From Rhodobacteraceae bacterium S2214 (GTDB lineage: Bacteria > Pseudomonadota > Alphaproteobacteria > Rhodobacterales > Rhodobacteraceae): a stretch of DNA of 64,000 bases. Both the position numbers and the translations under genes were made by a program. Location: contig CP081161.1 in assembly GCA_025141675.1 (NCBI GenBank), positions 1,276,001 to 1,340,000 on the forward strand. The letters run 5' to 3'. The notes under the pieces are model-generated. The model searched no databases. It saw nothing but the letters and a program-made list of their open reading frames with translations, and was not told where the DNA came from. This document shows positions 27,986-35,767 of the stretch, piece by piece (position 1 is the first letter of the stretch; every line of letters begins with the position of its first letter).

Positions 27986-29013
27986 GTAAAGGCGATTTGC
28001 GTCTTCATGGCTTGGCTGCGATCTGATGCAATTTCAAAGCCTTTTACGGCGTCATCAAGCGATACTGTGTGGGTGATCAGTGGTTTCACGTCGATTAATC
28101 CTTTTTGCATCAGCCTGACCCCCGCGTGGAATTCTTCGTGAAAGCGGAAAGACCCTTTTAACATCAGTTCCTTGGCCGTGATCGCCATCATCGGCAGGGT
28201 CATATCGCCACTGAGACCAAGCTGCATAATGGTCCCGCCAGGTCGCATTGCGTAGATACCCGCCGCCAAGGCAGGGGCCGCGCCAGAGCATTCGTAAAGC
28301 ACATCGAATGTGCCCTTGTCCGCGCTGAACCGATCCAGACCATTGGGCGTGGTGCCTGTATTGATGACTTCATCAGCACCAGCCTGTTGGGCCATTTGCA
28401 GTGTGAAATCGGACAGGTCTGTTGCGACGATGTGGTCGGCGCCGGCCCGTCTGGCACAAAGGATCGACAGGATACCAATCGGGCCGCATCCCGTTACCAG
28501 AACAGATTTGCCGACCATGCCGCCAGCGCGGCGCGTGGCGTGCAAACAGACGGCGAGCGGTTCAGCCATTGCCGCCTCTGCGGGCGTCAAACCGTCTGCG
28601 ACGGCGCATTGTGCGGGATCGACGTTCAACACCTGCCGGAATGCGCCTTGGATATGCGGGAATGGCATCGCGGAGCCGTAAAACCGCATATTCAGGCATT
28701 GGTTTTGACTGCCTTCCAGACAGAATTTGCATGATTGGCACGGACGGGACGGGGACACGGCCACCAGTTGACCAATGTCCAGACCTGTGACGCCAGCGCC
28801 CAATGCTGTGACGTGACCGGAGACTTCGTGCCCCAGAACCATGGGTTCGCGTAGCTTGATCGTGCCAAACCCACCGTGGTGATAGTAATGCAAATCGGAC
28901 CCGCAAATGCCGCCAGCCGCCATGGTAATCTGCACTTCGCCCGCTGCGGGTGGGGTGATTTCAGCTTCGTGTATCCGCAAATCTTTGGGCGCGTGGATGA
29001 CAATGGATTTCAT
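27982..29013 (-). CDS. idnD: L-idonate 5-dehydrogenase
   Basis: Zinc-dependent medium-chain dehydrogenase of 343 residues that oxidises L-idonate to 5-ketogluconate. Motifs: catalytic-zinc region GGICGSDLHYY and GHEVSGHV, structural-zinc cysteines in PCQSCKFCLEGSQNQC, and the nucleotide-binding VTGCGPIG. The segment NQCLNMRFYGSAMPFPHIQG closely matches E. coli IdnD. The frame continues upstream to 29526, but that region overlaps the divergent idnO gene; ATG 29013 gives the normal N-terminus MKSIVIHAP. It is divergent from idnO across a GntR-like operator. Confidence 0.92.
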   Translation of the reverse strand: MKSIVIHAPKDLRIHEAEITPPAAGEVQITMAAGGICGSDLHYYHHGGFGTIKLREPMVLGHEVSGHVTALGAGVTGLDIGQLVAVSPSRPCQSCKFCLEGSQNQCLNMRFYGSAMPFPHIQGAFRQVLNVDPAQCAVADGLTPAEAAMAEPLAVCLHATRRAGGMVGKSVLVTGCGPIGILSILCARRAGADHIVATDLSDFTLQMAQQAGADEVINTGTTPNGLDRFSADKGTFDVLYECSGAAPALAAGIYAMRPGGTIMQLGLSGDMTLPMMAITAKELMLKGSFRFHEEFHAGVRLMQKGLIDVKPLITHTVSLDDAVKGFEIASDRSQAMKTQIAFT

Positions 29014-29049
29014 ATCTGCGGAGCCTTTTGGGGTGGTGGCCAGCATTGC

Positions 29050-29078
29050 TTGACACCAATTGTTAACGATAACATAAA
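29050..29078 (+). promoter_or_regulatory. Promoter with GntR-type operator (idnO side)
   Basis: TTGACA (29050-29055) and CATAAA (29073-29078) are 17 bp apart and fit a sigma-70 promoter firing toward idnO. The spacer and -10 are covered by TTGTTAACGATAACAT (29060-29075), with the dyad TGTTA-ACGA-TAACA. It agrees at 14 of 16 positions with an E. coli GntR operator, recalled from memory as ATGTTACCGATAACAT. The LacI-family regulator four genes downstream is the likely binder and could also control divergent idnD. Confidence 0.78.
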
Positions 29079-29116
29079 TATCGCCAAACCACTTGTCGAG
29101 AGTAAAGGAAACGCGG

Positions 29117-29884
29117 ATGAGCACGGCATTATTTGATCTGACAGGCAAGCGCGCCTTGATTACCGGTTCATCCCAAGGGATCGGTTTCGCCTTGGCAAAA
29201 GGAATGGCGGCCGCAGGGGCAAGTATCGTTCTGAATGGGCGCGATACTGGGAAACTGGATGCTGCCGCTGCCGCGTTGCGCGAGACGGGTGCGACTGTTG
29301 ATGTCTTGTCCTTTGATGCGACGGACCACGATGCGGTAAAGGCGGCTGTGGATGGTTTTGAGGCTGAAACCAGCGCGATTGATATCCTTGTCAACAATGC
29401 AGGGATGCAGCACCGGACCGCGCTGGAAGATTTTCCGGCTGATGCGTTCGAGCGCCTTCTGCAGACGAATATCGCGTCGGTTTTCCACGTTGGCCAAGCC
29501 TGCGCGAACCATATGATCAAACGCAAGGCTGGTAAGATCGTGAATATCGCGTCGGTTCAAACGGCACTCGCGCGTCCCGGTATCGCGCCTTACACAGCCA
29601 CAAAGGGCGCGGTTGCGAACCTGACAAAGGGTATGGCGACCGACTGGGCCCAATATGGTCTGACCTGCAACGCATTGGCGCCCGGGTATTTCGATACGCC
29701 GTTGAACGCGGCCCTTGTTGCTGATCCGGAATTCAGCGCGTGGTTGGCCAAGCGCACGCCAGCGGGGCGGTGGGGCAACGTCGAAGAACTGGTTGGCGCG
29801 TGCATTTTCTTGAGCTCAGATGCGTCTACTTTTGTGAACGGTCATTGCCTCTTTGTCGACGGCGGCATCACGGCGTCGCTGTAA
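29117..29884 (+). CDS. idnO: Gluconate 5-dehydrogenase (5-keto-D-gluconate reductase), SDR family
   Basis: SDR of 255 residues that reduces 5-ketogluconate to gluconate. It starts MSTALFDLTGKRALITG after AAAGGAAA; the glycine motif is TGSSQGIG, the structural motif LVNNAG, the catalytic Ser lies in NIASVQ and the dyad is YTATK. The start FDLTGKRALITGSSQGIG is typical of IdnO/Ga5DH. An in-frame ATG at 29093 lies before the ribosome site and is not preferred. The stop overlaps the gntK ATG (TAATG). Confidence 0.9.
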   Translation: MSTALFDLTGKRALITGSSQGIGFALAKGMAAAGASIVLNGRDTGKLDAAAAALRETGATVDVLSFDATDHDAVKAAVDGFEAETSAIDILVNNAGMQHRTALEDFPADAFERLLQTNIASVFHVGQACANHMIKRKAGKIVNIASVQTALARPGIAPYTATKGAVANLTKGMATDWAQYGLTCNALAPGYFDTPLNAALVADPEFSAWLAKRTPAGRWGNVEELVGACIFLSSDASTFVNGHCLFVDGGITASL

Positions 29885-30381
29885 TGTTTTACGTTGTGAT
29901 GGGCGTGTCCGGCTGCGGAAAGTCGTCGATTGGTGCCGCTTTTGCAGATGCAATTGGTGGCGTTTTTGTTGATGGCGACGACCTGCATCCTGCAACAAAT
30001 GTCGCGAAAATGGCGGCTGGTACGCCGCTGAATGACGCGGATCGTGCGCCGTGGTTGCGCGATGTCGGGGCTGCGTTTCGTGAACATGACGGTGACGTGG
30101 TGATTGGCTGTTCCGCCTTGAAACGCGCGTACCGTGATATCATCCGTGACGCGGCGGGTGGGCCTGTGACGTTCCTGCATTTGCATGGTTCTCAAGCGGT
30201 TATCGCGGAACGTATGGCCGCGCGGGCCGATCATTTTATGCCGACAGCGTTGCTCGACAGTCAGTTTGCGGCGCTTGAGATACCGGACGCGGACGAAACG
30301 GCCGTGACGGTCGATATTGATCAACCGCCCGCTGCGATTGTTGCGGCTTTCGTGGCGAACACAGGGAAGGATTTCGCATGA
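29884..30381 (+). CDS. gntK: Gluconokinase
   Basis: Phosphorylates gluconate to 6-phosphogluconate; 165 residues, normal for GntK/IdnK. The P-loop is GVSGCGKSSI at residues 7-16, followed by the family motifs DGDDLHPATNVAKMAAG and LNDADRAPWL, and CSALKRAYRD. It overlaps idnO by one base and the next gene by 4 bp. With IdnD and IdnO it completes the route from L-idonate to 6-phosphogluconate. Confidence 0.94.
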   Translation: MFYVVMGVSGCGKSSIGAAFADAIGGVFVDGDDLHPATNVAKMAAGTPLNDADRAPWLRDVGAAFREHDGDVVIGCSALKRAYRDIIRDAAGGPVTFLHLHGSQAVIAERMAARADHFMPTALLDSQFAALEIPDADETAVTVDIDQPPAAIVAAFVANTGKDFA

Positions 30382-31262
30382 CGCTAAAAATTGCATTGAT
30401 CGGGGCAGGGGCCATGGGCGGCGCAATTGGAGCGCGTTTGGTCGAGACGGGGCAATCTGTTGTGGTCTTTGATCTCGACGCTGACAAAGCGAATGCGTTG
30501 ATCGCAAAGGGGGCCGTCGGCGCAAATTCAGCGGCAGAGGCTGCGGCCGATGCCGACTACGTCATCACAAGTTTGAACGCCCCGCATATCGTGGAAGCTG
30601 CTGTGTTTGGTGAGAACGGTGTCGCCGATGGTGCAAAGCCCGGCACGTTGATCATCGATATGTCGTCGATCGATCCCGATGCCACAAAATCATTTGCGGA
30701 ACGTGCTGCTGGTCTGGGCCTGCGGTGGGTCGATAGCCCGTTGTCGGGTGGTGCGCCAAAGGTGGCCACTGGTGAACTGACATTGATGGTTGGCGGGGCG
30801 GACGACGATTTTGCTGACGCCCGCGAGGTTCTGCAGCATCTGGCGAGCAATATCACGCATATGGGGCCTGCTGGGGCGGGGCAGACGACAAAGCTGATCA
30901 ATCAGGTTCTGTGTGGTCTGAATTTTCTTGCGGTGGCTGAAGCCACGCAATTGGCGCTTGATGCGGGCGTCGATGCTGCGAAAATCCCGACCGCGTTGAA
31001 AGGCGGGCGGGCGGATAGCGCGATCCTGCAGGAATATATGCCGCGCTTTGTCGCGAAGGATTACCGCCGGACGGGTCGGATCGACAATATGGTGAAAGAC
31101 CTGAACGGGGCGCAGGACCTTGCGCGTCGCACTAATACTGCGATGCCGATGACGGCGACCTGCGCCGAAGTGCACAGGCTTTTGACGGCTGCGGGATTGG
31201 GCGGTGAAGATCAGGCGGCGTTGATGGAATATTTCACGGGCCCGCCAAAGCTGGCGGATTAA
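30378..31262 (+). CDS. Beta-hydroxyacid dehydrogenase (GarR/HIBADH-like)
   Basis: NAD-binding 6-phosphogluconate-dehydrogenase-like reductase of 294 residues. N-terminal Rossmann motif LIGAGAMGGAIGARL; substrate motif DSPLSGGAPKVATGELTLMVGG; catalytic Lys in GAGQTTKLINQVL. These identify the 3-hydroxyisobutyrate/tartronate-semialdehyde reductase group, but the exact hydroxyacid is not clear. It sits between gntK and the LacI-type regulator in one operon, so a C3-C6 hydroxyacid from sugar-acid metabolism is likely. Confidence 0.86.
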   Translation: MTLKIALIGAGAMGGAIGARLVETGQSVVVFDLDADKANALIAKGAVGANSAAEAAADADYVITSLNAPHIVEAAVFGENGVADGAKPGTLIIDMSSIDPDATKSFAERAAGLGLRWVDSPLSGGAPKVATGELTLMVGGADDDFADAREVLQHLASNITHMGPAGAGQTTKLINQVLCGLNFLAVAEATQLALDAGVDAAKIPTALKGGRADSAILQEYMPRFVAKDYRRTGRIDNMVKDLNGAQDLARRTNTAMPMTATCAEVHRLLTAAGLGGEDQAALMEYFTGPPKLAD

Positions 31263-31267
31263 TCGGG

Positions 31268-32281
31268 ATGAAACGCAGCCCCACGATGAAGGACGTCGCG
31301 AAAGCGGCGGGCGTTTCGGTCATGACCGTGAGCCGCGCGTTCAAGCTGGATGCTTCGGTCGGGGCGGGGACGCGCGCGCGCATTCAGGAAACGGCAGACG
31401 CATTGGGCTATGTGTTCGATAGCACTGCCGCGACGTTGCGGGCGCAGCGCAGCAACTTTGTCGCCGTGACGATCCCGTCGCTAAACAATGCGAACTTTGC
31501 AACCATGGTCGAGGCGCTGACGGGTGTTTTGTCGGCGGCAGGTTATCAAGTGCTGCTGGGGCACACGAACTATGACATGCACCGCGAAGAAGAACTGATC
31601 GCGGATTTTCTGCAACGCAGGCCGGAGGCGATTGTGGTCACAGGTGGGCGGCACACGGCGCGGGCACGCAAGCTGCTTGCCGCTGCTGGCGTGCCTGTGT
31701 TCGAGACGTGGGATTTGCCGGATGATCCAATTGGACATGTGGTGGGGTTTTCGAACCGCGCTGTGATCGCGCCGCTTGTGGATCATCTTGTGGGGCTTGG
31801 TCACAGCAAGATCGGGTTTATCGGCGGGGACACTGACAGTGATACACGGGGCATTGATCGGCGGGTGGGTTTTGTTGCGGCGATGGCTGGGCATGGGCTT
31901 GATCCGGCGCGGTTGATCGGTTCGGGTGCGCCGCAGAACCCTATGCAGAACGGGGCCAAAGCGATGGCCGCATTGCACGACGACTGGCCCGATACCACTG
32001 CCGTGATTTGTGTGTCTGATCTGGTGGCCTTTGGTGCCCTGTCAGAATGCCAGCGGCGCGGGATTGCGGTACCGGACGATATGGCTGTGGTCGGATTCGG
32101 GGCCTACGATATTGCAGGCGCTTGTGTCCCAACGCTGACGACGATTGATCCGCGACCAAATGCGATAGGGCAAACGACGGCGCAGCATGTGATCGCGATG
32201 ATGAATGGGCCGCAGGATAAAGTGATGGTTGGGATGGACCCCGTGCTGCGGGTCGGTGGATCAACGTTGGTGCAGGCCTAG
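31268..32281 (+). CDS. gntR: LacI-family regulator, GntR type
   Basis: 337 residues with an N-terminal LacI helix-turn-helix (TMKDVAKAAGVSVMTVSRAF) and hinge, then a periplasmic-binding-protein-like effector domain (IGFIGGDTDSDTRGIDRRVG, AVICVSDLVAFGALSECQRRG given in part). It is the last gene of the idonate/gluconate operon and resembles E. coli GntR/IdnR regulators. The GntR-like dyad upstream of idnO is its probable site; gluconate or 6-phosphogluconate is the expected inducer. Confidence 0.87.
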   Translation: MKRSPTMKDVAKAAGVSVMTVSRAFKLDASVGAGTRARIQETADALGYVFDSTAATLRAQRSNFVAVTIPSLNNANFATMVEALTGVLSAAGYQVLLGHTNYDMHREEELIADFLQRRPEAIVVTGGRHTARARKLLAAAGVPVFETWDLPDDPIGHVVGFSNRAVIAPLVDHLVGLGHSKIGFIGGDTDSDTRGIDRRVGFVAAMAGHGLDPARLIGSGAPQNPMQNGAKAMAALHDDWPDTTAVICVSDLVAFGALSECQRRGIAVPDDMAVVGFGAYDIAGACVPTLTTIDPRPNAIGQTTAQHVIAMMNGPQDKVMVGMDPVLRVGGSTLVQA

Positions 32282-32285
32282 AACG

Positions 32286-32320
32286 AAAAAGCCCCGCCAA
32301 ACGCAGGGTTTGACGGGGCT
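32286..32320 (-). terminator. Intrinsic terminator between gntR and the BI-1 gene
   Basis: The stem GCCCCG/CGGGGC, one C/A mismatch, then CAAA/TTTG encloses a 7-base loop (32291-32319). On the minus strand it is followed by CTTTTT (32291-32286), so it ends the YccA-like transcript. On the plus strand only TTCGT follows, giving weak termination for gntR. Confidence 0.88.
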
Positions 32321-32343
32321 TCGTATTGTTGTGTTCGTATCGC

Positions 32344-33081
32344 TTATTCGCGGTTGCCGAGCAACTGCAGAAGGAACATGAACATATTGATGAAGTCGAG
32401 ATACAGGTTCAAAGCACCCATGATCGCAGACTTTGCCAACCATTCTTTGTCGCCGTGTGCGGCATGCGCGATGTAGTCGGTTTTGATCTTCTGTGTGTCA
32501 TAAGCAGTCAAGCCTGCAAAGATCAGCACACCCAAGATGGACACAGCAAACGCAATCGCGCCGGACTGGAACCACAGGTTCGCGATGGACGCGACGATCA
32601 GGCCGATCACACCCATGATGAGGAAGCTACCCCATGCAGAGATGTCTTTCTTCGTGGTGTAGCCCCAAAGGGACAGACCCGCGAATGAGATCGATGTGAT
32701 CAGGAACACCTGTGCCACCGACATGCCTGTGAAGGCTGCGAAGATCCAAGAAATCGACAGGCCCATTACGGCTGCGAATGCGTAGAAGAACAATTGCGCG
32801 CCAGCAGCGGACAATTTGTTGATCGCGGCACCGAAGGCAAAAACCATGCCAAGCGGTGCGAACATTGCGATCCAGCCAAGAATGTTTGGCTGCAATGTGT
32901 TTGGGTCGCGGAAGATGCTGAACAACGCGTCGCTAGTGCCTACGGCCCATGCCACTGCGAATGTGACCAGCATACCTACAGACATTGTGCTGTAGACTTT
33001 GTTCATGTGGGCGCGAAGCCCTTCATCAATCGCCGCCGAGCGGACCCCGCCCGCCGTCTGGATTGTTTGATATTCAGCCAT
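32344..33081 (-). CDS. Bax inhibitor-1/YccA family membrane protein
   Basis: Multi-pass inner-membrane protein of 245 residues with seven hydrophobic segments and the UPF0005/BI-1 pattern (MAPLGMVFAFG-like loop, SLWGYTTKKDISAWGSFL, LIFAGLTAYDTQKIK, LYLDFINMFMFLLQLLG). Acidic residues near the C-terminal segments, in AYDTQKIK and LYLDFINMF, correspond to the proposed ion or pH-sensing pair of this family. ATG 33081 is chosen because GGAGG lies six bases upstream; TTG 33093 is further out. It is monocistronic and ends at a clear terminator. Confidence 0.93.
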   Translation of the reverse strand: MAEYQTIQTAGGVRSAAIDEGLRAHMNKVYSTMSVGMLVTFAVAWAVGTSDALFSIFRDPNTLQPNILGWIAMFAPLGMVFAFGAAINKLSAAGAQLFFYAFAAVMGLSISWIFAAFTGMSVAQVFLITSISFAGLSLWGYTTKKDISAWGSFLIMGVIGLIVASIANLWFQSGAIAFAVSILGVLIFAGLTAYDTQKIKTDYIAHAAHGDKEWLAKSAIMGALNLYLDFINMFMFLLQLLGNRE

Positions 33082-33270
33082 GGATACCTCCAAAAAAGAA
33101 CTGCGGACGCCAAGGGCGACGTCTTGGGGTAGATATTGGCAGGGAAGGCCGGGTTTTCAAGGGGGTAAGGTGATGCAAATGCGTTATTCTGACCGAAATA
33201 CGCAGGAAAGCCTCACCTTGGTAAATGCGGCACTAAAAACGGACCATTCTGCGACCGAAGTTTGGTCAAT

Positions 33271-34230
33271 TTATGGGGTGACGACGACTTTGCCTGTAGA
33301 TTGGCGGCTGCGCAAAAGTTCCAATGCGTCCGGTGCTTGATCAAGCGGAAGGACATGGCTGACGTGGGGTTTCAATTTCCCGTCCACGTACATCTGGAAC
33401 AATTCTGCCATGCTTTCGGTCAAAGCATCCGGGCAAAAGCTTAAATACCCGCCCCAGTAGAACCCTATGACGGTGATATTTTTCACCAAAATAATATTTG
33501 CCGGAATTTGTGGCACTTTGCCGCTTGCGAAACCGATCGTGATGACGCGCGCTTCACGGTTGCAAGCGCGTAACGCTGCGTCAAATAGGTCGCCGCCCAC
33601 TGGATCGTAGACGACATCGGCACCGCCGAGCGCTTTGACGGCTTCTTTGACATCTTCAACTTTGCTGTCGATGAGGTGGTCCGCGCCCGCCGCTTGCGCA
33701 TGAGCCAGCTTGTCAGCGCCGCGCGCGACGGCGATCACAGTCGCGCCAAGCGCTTTGCCAATTTCAACGGCAGTCAAGCCGACGCCGCCCGCAGCCCCCA
33801 AAACCAACAGCGTTTCGCCTGCCTGTAAGTTGGCCCGCCGCGTCAGCGCCAAATGCGATGTGCCATAGGCGACCATGAAACCGGCGGCGATGGAAGATGG
33901 CATGTTATCAGGGACTTCGCGGCAAAGATCAGCCTTAAAGACGCCCTTGTCAGCCAACCCGCCCGATCCGCCGAAAACGACAACACGCGTGCCGATGGCC
34001 GGCGATGTGACGCCTTCACCAAGTGCTGTGACTGTGCCGCAGACTTCCATACCGAGGGTGAAAGGTACGTTAGGTGTTTCCTGATATGTCCCCTTCGCCA
34101 TCAAAAGATCGGCGAAGTTCAAACCGCACGCCGCAATGTCTAACTGGACCTGTCCTGATGCAGGTTTCGGGGCCTCGATATCGGCGAATGACGGTGGATA
34201 TTCGTGATCGGTAACAAGGTATGCGCGCAT
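33271..34230 (-). CDS. NADPH:quinone oxidoreductase family protein
   Basis: Zinc-free medium-chain reductase of about 319 residues from the MRAYLVT start (an ATG at 34248 adds six). The N-terminal GroES-like part has CGLNFADLLMAKGTYQ, and the nucleotide motif is VLGAAGGVGLTAVEIGKALG. The C-terminal part has FYWGGYLSFCPDAL and ends RQSTGKVVVTP. The zinc cysteines are lacking, as expected of quinone oxidoreductases or acrylyl-CoA reductases. It stands alone, with a 177-bp gap before the YccA-like gene. The physiological substrate is unknown. Confidence 0.88.
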   Translation of the reverse strand: MRAYLVTDHEYPPSFADIEAPKPASGQVQLDIAACGLNFADLLMAKGTYQETPNVPFTLGMEVCGTVTALGEGVTSPAIGTRVVVFGGSGGLADKGVFKADLCREVPDNMPSSIAAGFMVAYGTSHLALTRRANLQAGETLLVLGAAGGVGLTAVEIGKALGATVIAVARGADKLAHAQAAGADHLIDSKVEDVKEAVKALGGADVVYDPVGGDLFDAALRACNREARVITIGFASGKVPQIPANIILVKNITVIGFYWGGYLSFCPDALTESMAELFQMYVDGKLKPHVSHVLPLDQAPDALELLRSRQSTGKVVVTP

Positions 34231-34515
34231 AAAGGGGGATTCCGTCATCGTTTTTTGTTCAGTTCATATTAACCTATATCGGGTAAGACTGAAGGTGAAG
34301 CATCCTATCTAGAGCATGTAAAACGACCAGAATGCTGCCGATGAACGATTATACCTGTCCTTAAGGTAAGGTCAGGCGCTGCAACCGTTGCGTGTTTTGT
34401 GCTATAAGGTGATTGCACGTTTGTACAAGACGATCCGGGACGGGATGGTCGAGACAAAACAACCTAGTCGTAGCGCTAAACGCCGCGCATGGGACGTGAC
34501 AGTTAGGAAAATGAA

Positions 34516-34890
34516 ATGAGTCACCCAGTAGACGTACATGTCGGGAAACGCATTCGCCACCGCCGGTGGATGAACGGGACAACACAACAACAGCTTGCCG
34601 AAAAAGTCGGCATTAAATTCCAACAGATTCAAAAGTATGAGACCGGAATGAACCGCGTCAGCGCATCCCGCCTTTGGGATATCGCAAACGTGTTGGGCGT
34701 ACCTGTGTCATTTTTCTTTGAAGGCATCGAAGATGCTGGCAACCCAGTGGAAACTGGCGCCGCAGATATGCCTTCTGATATTTTGACCGACAAAGAAGCG
34801 CTCGAATTGCTGCGGTCATACTACGCGATCCCAGAGAATCAGCGCCGTCGCTTGTTTGATCTTGCGCGCGTACTCAGCGAAGCAGCTTAA
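34516..34890 (+). CDS. XRE-family transcriptional regulator
   Basis: 124 residues. An N-terminal helix-turn-helix of the Cro/CI type spans about residues 9-65 (IRHRRWMNGTTQQQLAEKVG, then KFQQIQKYETGMNRVSASRL and WDIANVLGVPVSFFFEG). A helical C-terminal tail carries EALELLRSYYAIPENQRRRL. This form is common in Roseobacter and other alphaproteobacterial genomes. A short AGGAAA precedes the ATG. A perfect 12-bp inverted repeat follows the stop. Target genes are not evident. Confidence 0.9.
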   Translation: MSHPVDVHVGKRIRHRRWMNGTTQQQLAEKVGIKFQQIQKYETGMNRVSASRLWDIANVLGVPVSFFFEGIEDAGNPVETGAADMPSDILTDKEALELLRSYYAIPENQRRRLFDLARVLSEAA

Positions 34891-34901
34891 ACGATTGTTG
34901 A

Positions 34902-34945
34902 CCTGACGCGGTCTGGCGGGATACCGCTAGATTGACCGCGTCAGG
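34902..34945 (+). other. Nested hairpin in the xre-hisN gap
   Basis: A perfect 12-bp inverted repeat CCTGACGCGGTC (34902-34913) and GACCGCGTCAGG (34934-34945) encloses a second stem GCGG-GATA-CCGC (34916-34927). No T-run follows. The 3' arm merges into AGGGAGA, the ribosome site of the hisN GTG start at 34955, so the structure could hide that site or serve as a protein-binding dyad. Confidence 0.75.
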
Positions 34946-34954
34946 GAGATTTAC

Positions 34955-35767
34955 GTGCAACCGATTGATACCAAAACTCAAAACGATCTTGTACGTGTCG
35001 CGCACCTGTTGGCAGACGCCGCCAGACCAGAAACGCTAAAGCATTTTAGACGGACCGACCTTTCGACTGACAACAAAGACGTCGATGGATACGATCCGGT
35101 CACAATCGCCGATAAAGCCGCCGAACAGGTCATGCGCGCAGTACTCGCGGAGGAACGGCCGGACGACGGTATTCTAGGCGAAGAATTCGGCACAAAACCC
35201 GGCACATCCGGTTTCACGTGGGTTCTTGACCCGATTGACGGGACGCGCGGCTACGTCAGTGGCACCCCGACTTGGGGCATTCTGATTTCAGTTGCCGACG
35301 CGACTGGCCCATTGTTTGGAGTGATTGATCAACCTTACATTAATGAGCGTTTTGTCGGTGGATTTGGTCAGTCGTCGATGACTGGACCACTTGGGGAACG
35401 TCCGCTTGGAACACGGAAATCGGTTGCGATTGACGAAGCGCGTTTGCTGACGACATTCCCTGAAGTCGGGACAGCAGCGGACGAAAAAGCATTTCGCAAA
35501 GTCGCGGAGCAGGTCCAGCTGACACGTTACGGGATGGATTGTTACGGCTACGCATTGCTGGCGGCGGGTCAGGTCGATCTTGTGATCGAAGCGGGTCTTC
35601 ATCCGTATGATATCCACGCGCCAATCGCTGTGATCAAAGCTGCGGGCGGTGTTGTTTCGAATTGGCAGGGCGGTGCTGCGCATAATGGCGGGCGCGTTGT
35701 TGCGGCTGCAAATAGCGAAATTCATGCATTGGCGCTATCCATTCTTCAGGACAGTATTGATGGCTAA
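34955..35767 (+). CDS. hisN: Histidinol-phosphatase, inositol-monophosphatase type
   Basis: IMPase-fold phosphatase of 270 residues with GTG start preceded by AGGGAGA. Metal and catalytic motifs: GEEFGTKPG (first acidic site), LDPIDGTRGYVSGTPTWG (the DPIDGT signature) and a C-terminal HPYDIHAPIAVIKAAGG holding the last metal Asp. These and the Tyr/Trp pattern resemble HisN rather than SuhB. It is not next to other his genes, which is common in this group. The stop lies 8 bp inside the next gene. Confidence 0.85.
   Translation: MQPIDTKTQNDLVRVAHLLADAARPETLKHFRRTDLSTDNKDVDGYDPVTIADKAAEQVMRAVLAEERPDDGILGEEFGTKPGTSGFTWVLDPIDGTRGYVSGTPTWGILISVADATGPLFGVIDQPYINERFVGGFGQSSMTGPLGERPLGTRKSVAIDEARLLTTFPEVGTAADEKAFRKVAEQVQLTRYGMDCYGYALLAAGQVDLVIEAGLHPYDIHAPIAVIKAAGGVVSNWQGGAAHNGGRVVAAANSEIHALALSILQDSIDG

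Noticed and set aside
29014..29526. Upstream extension of idnD
   Set aside because: It is antisense to idnO, crosses the GntR-like operator and is Ser/Ala-rich without homology; the family N-terminus begins at 29013.
33080..33340. An 86-codon plus-strand frame between the BI-1 and quinone oxidoreductase genes
   Set aside because: It overlaps both neighbours antisense, has no ribosome site and no family features; the gap is left as non-coding.
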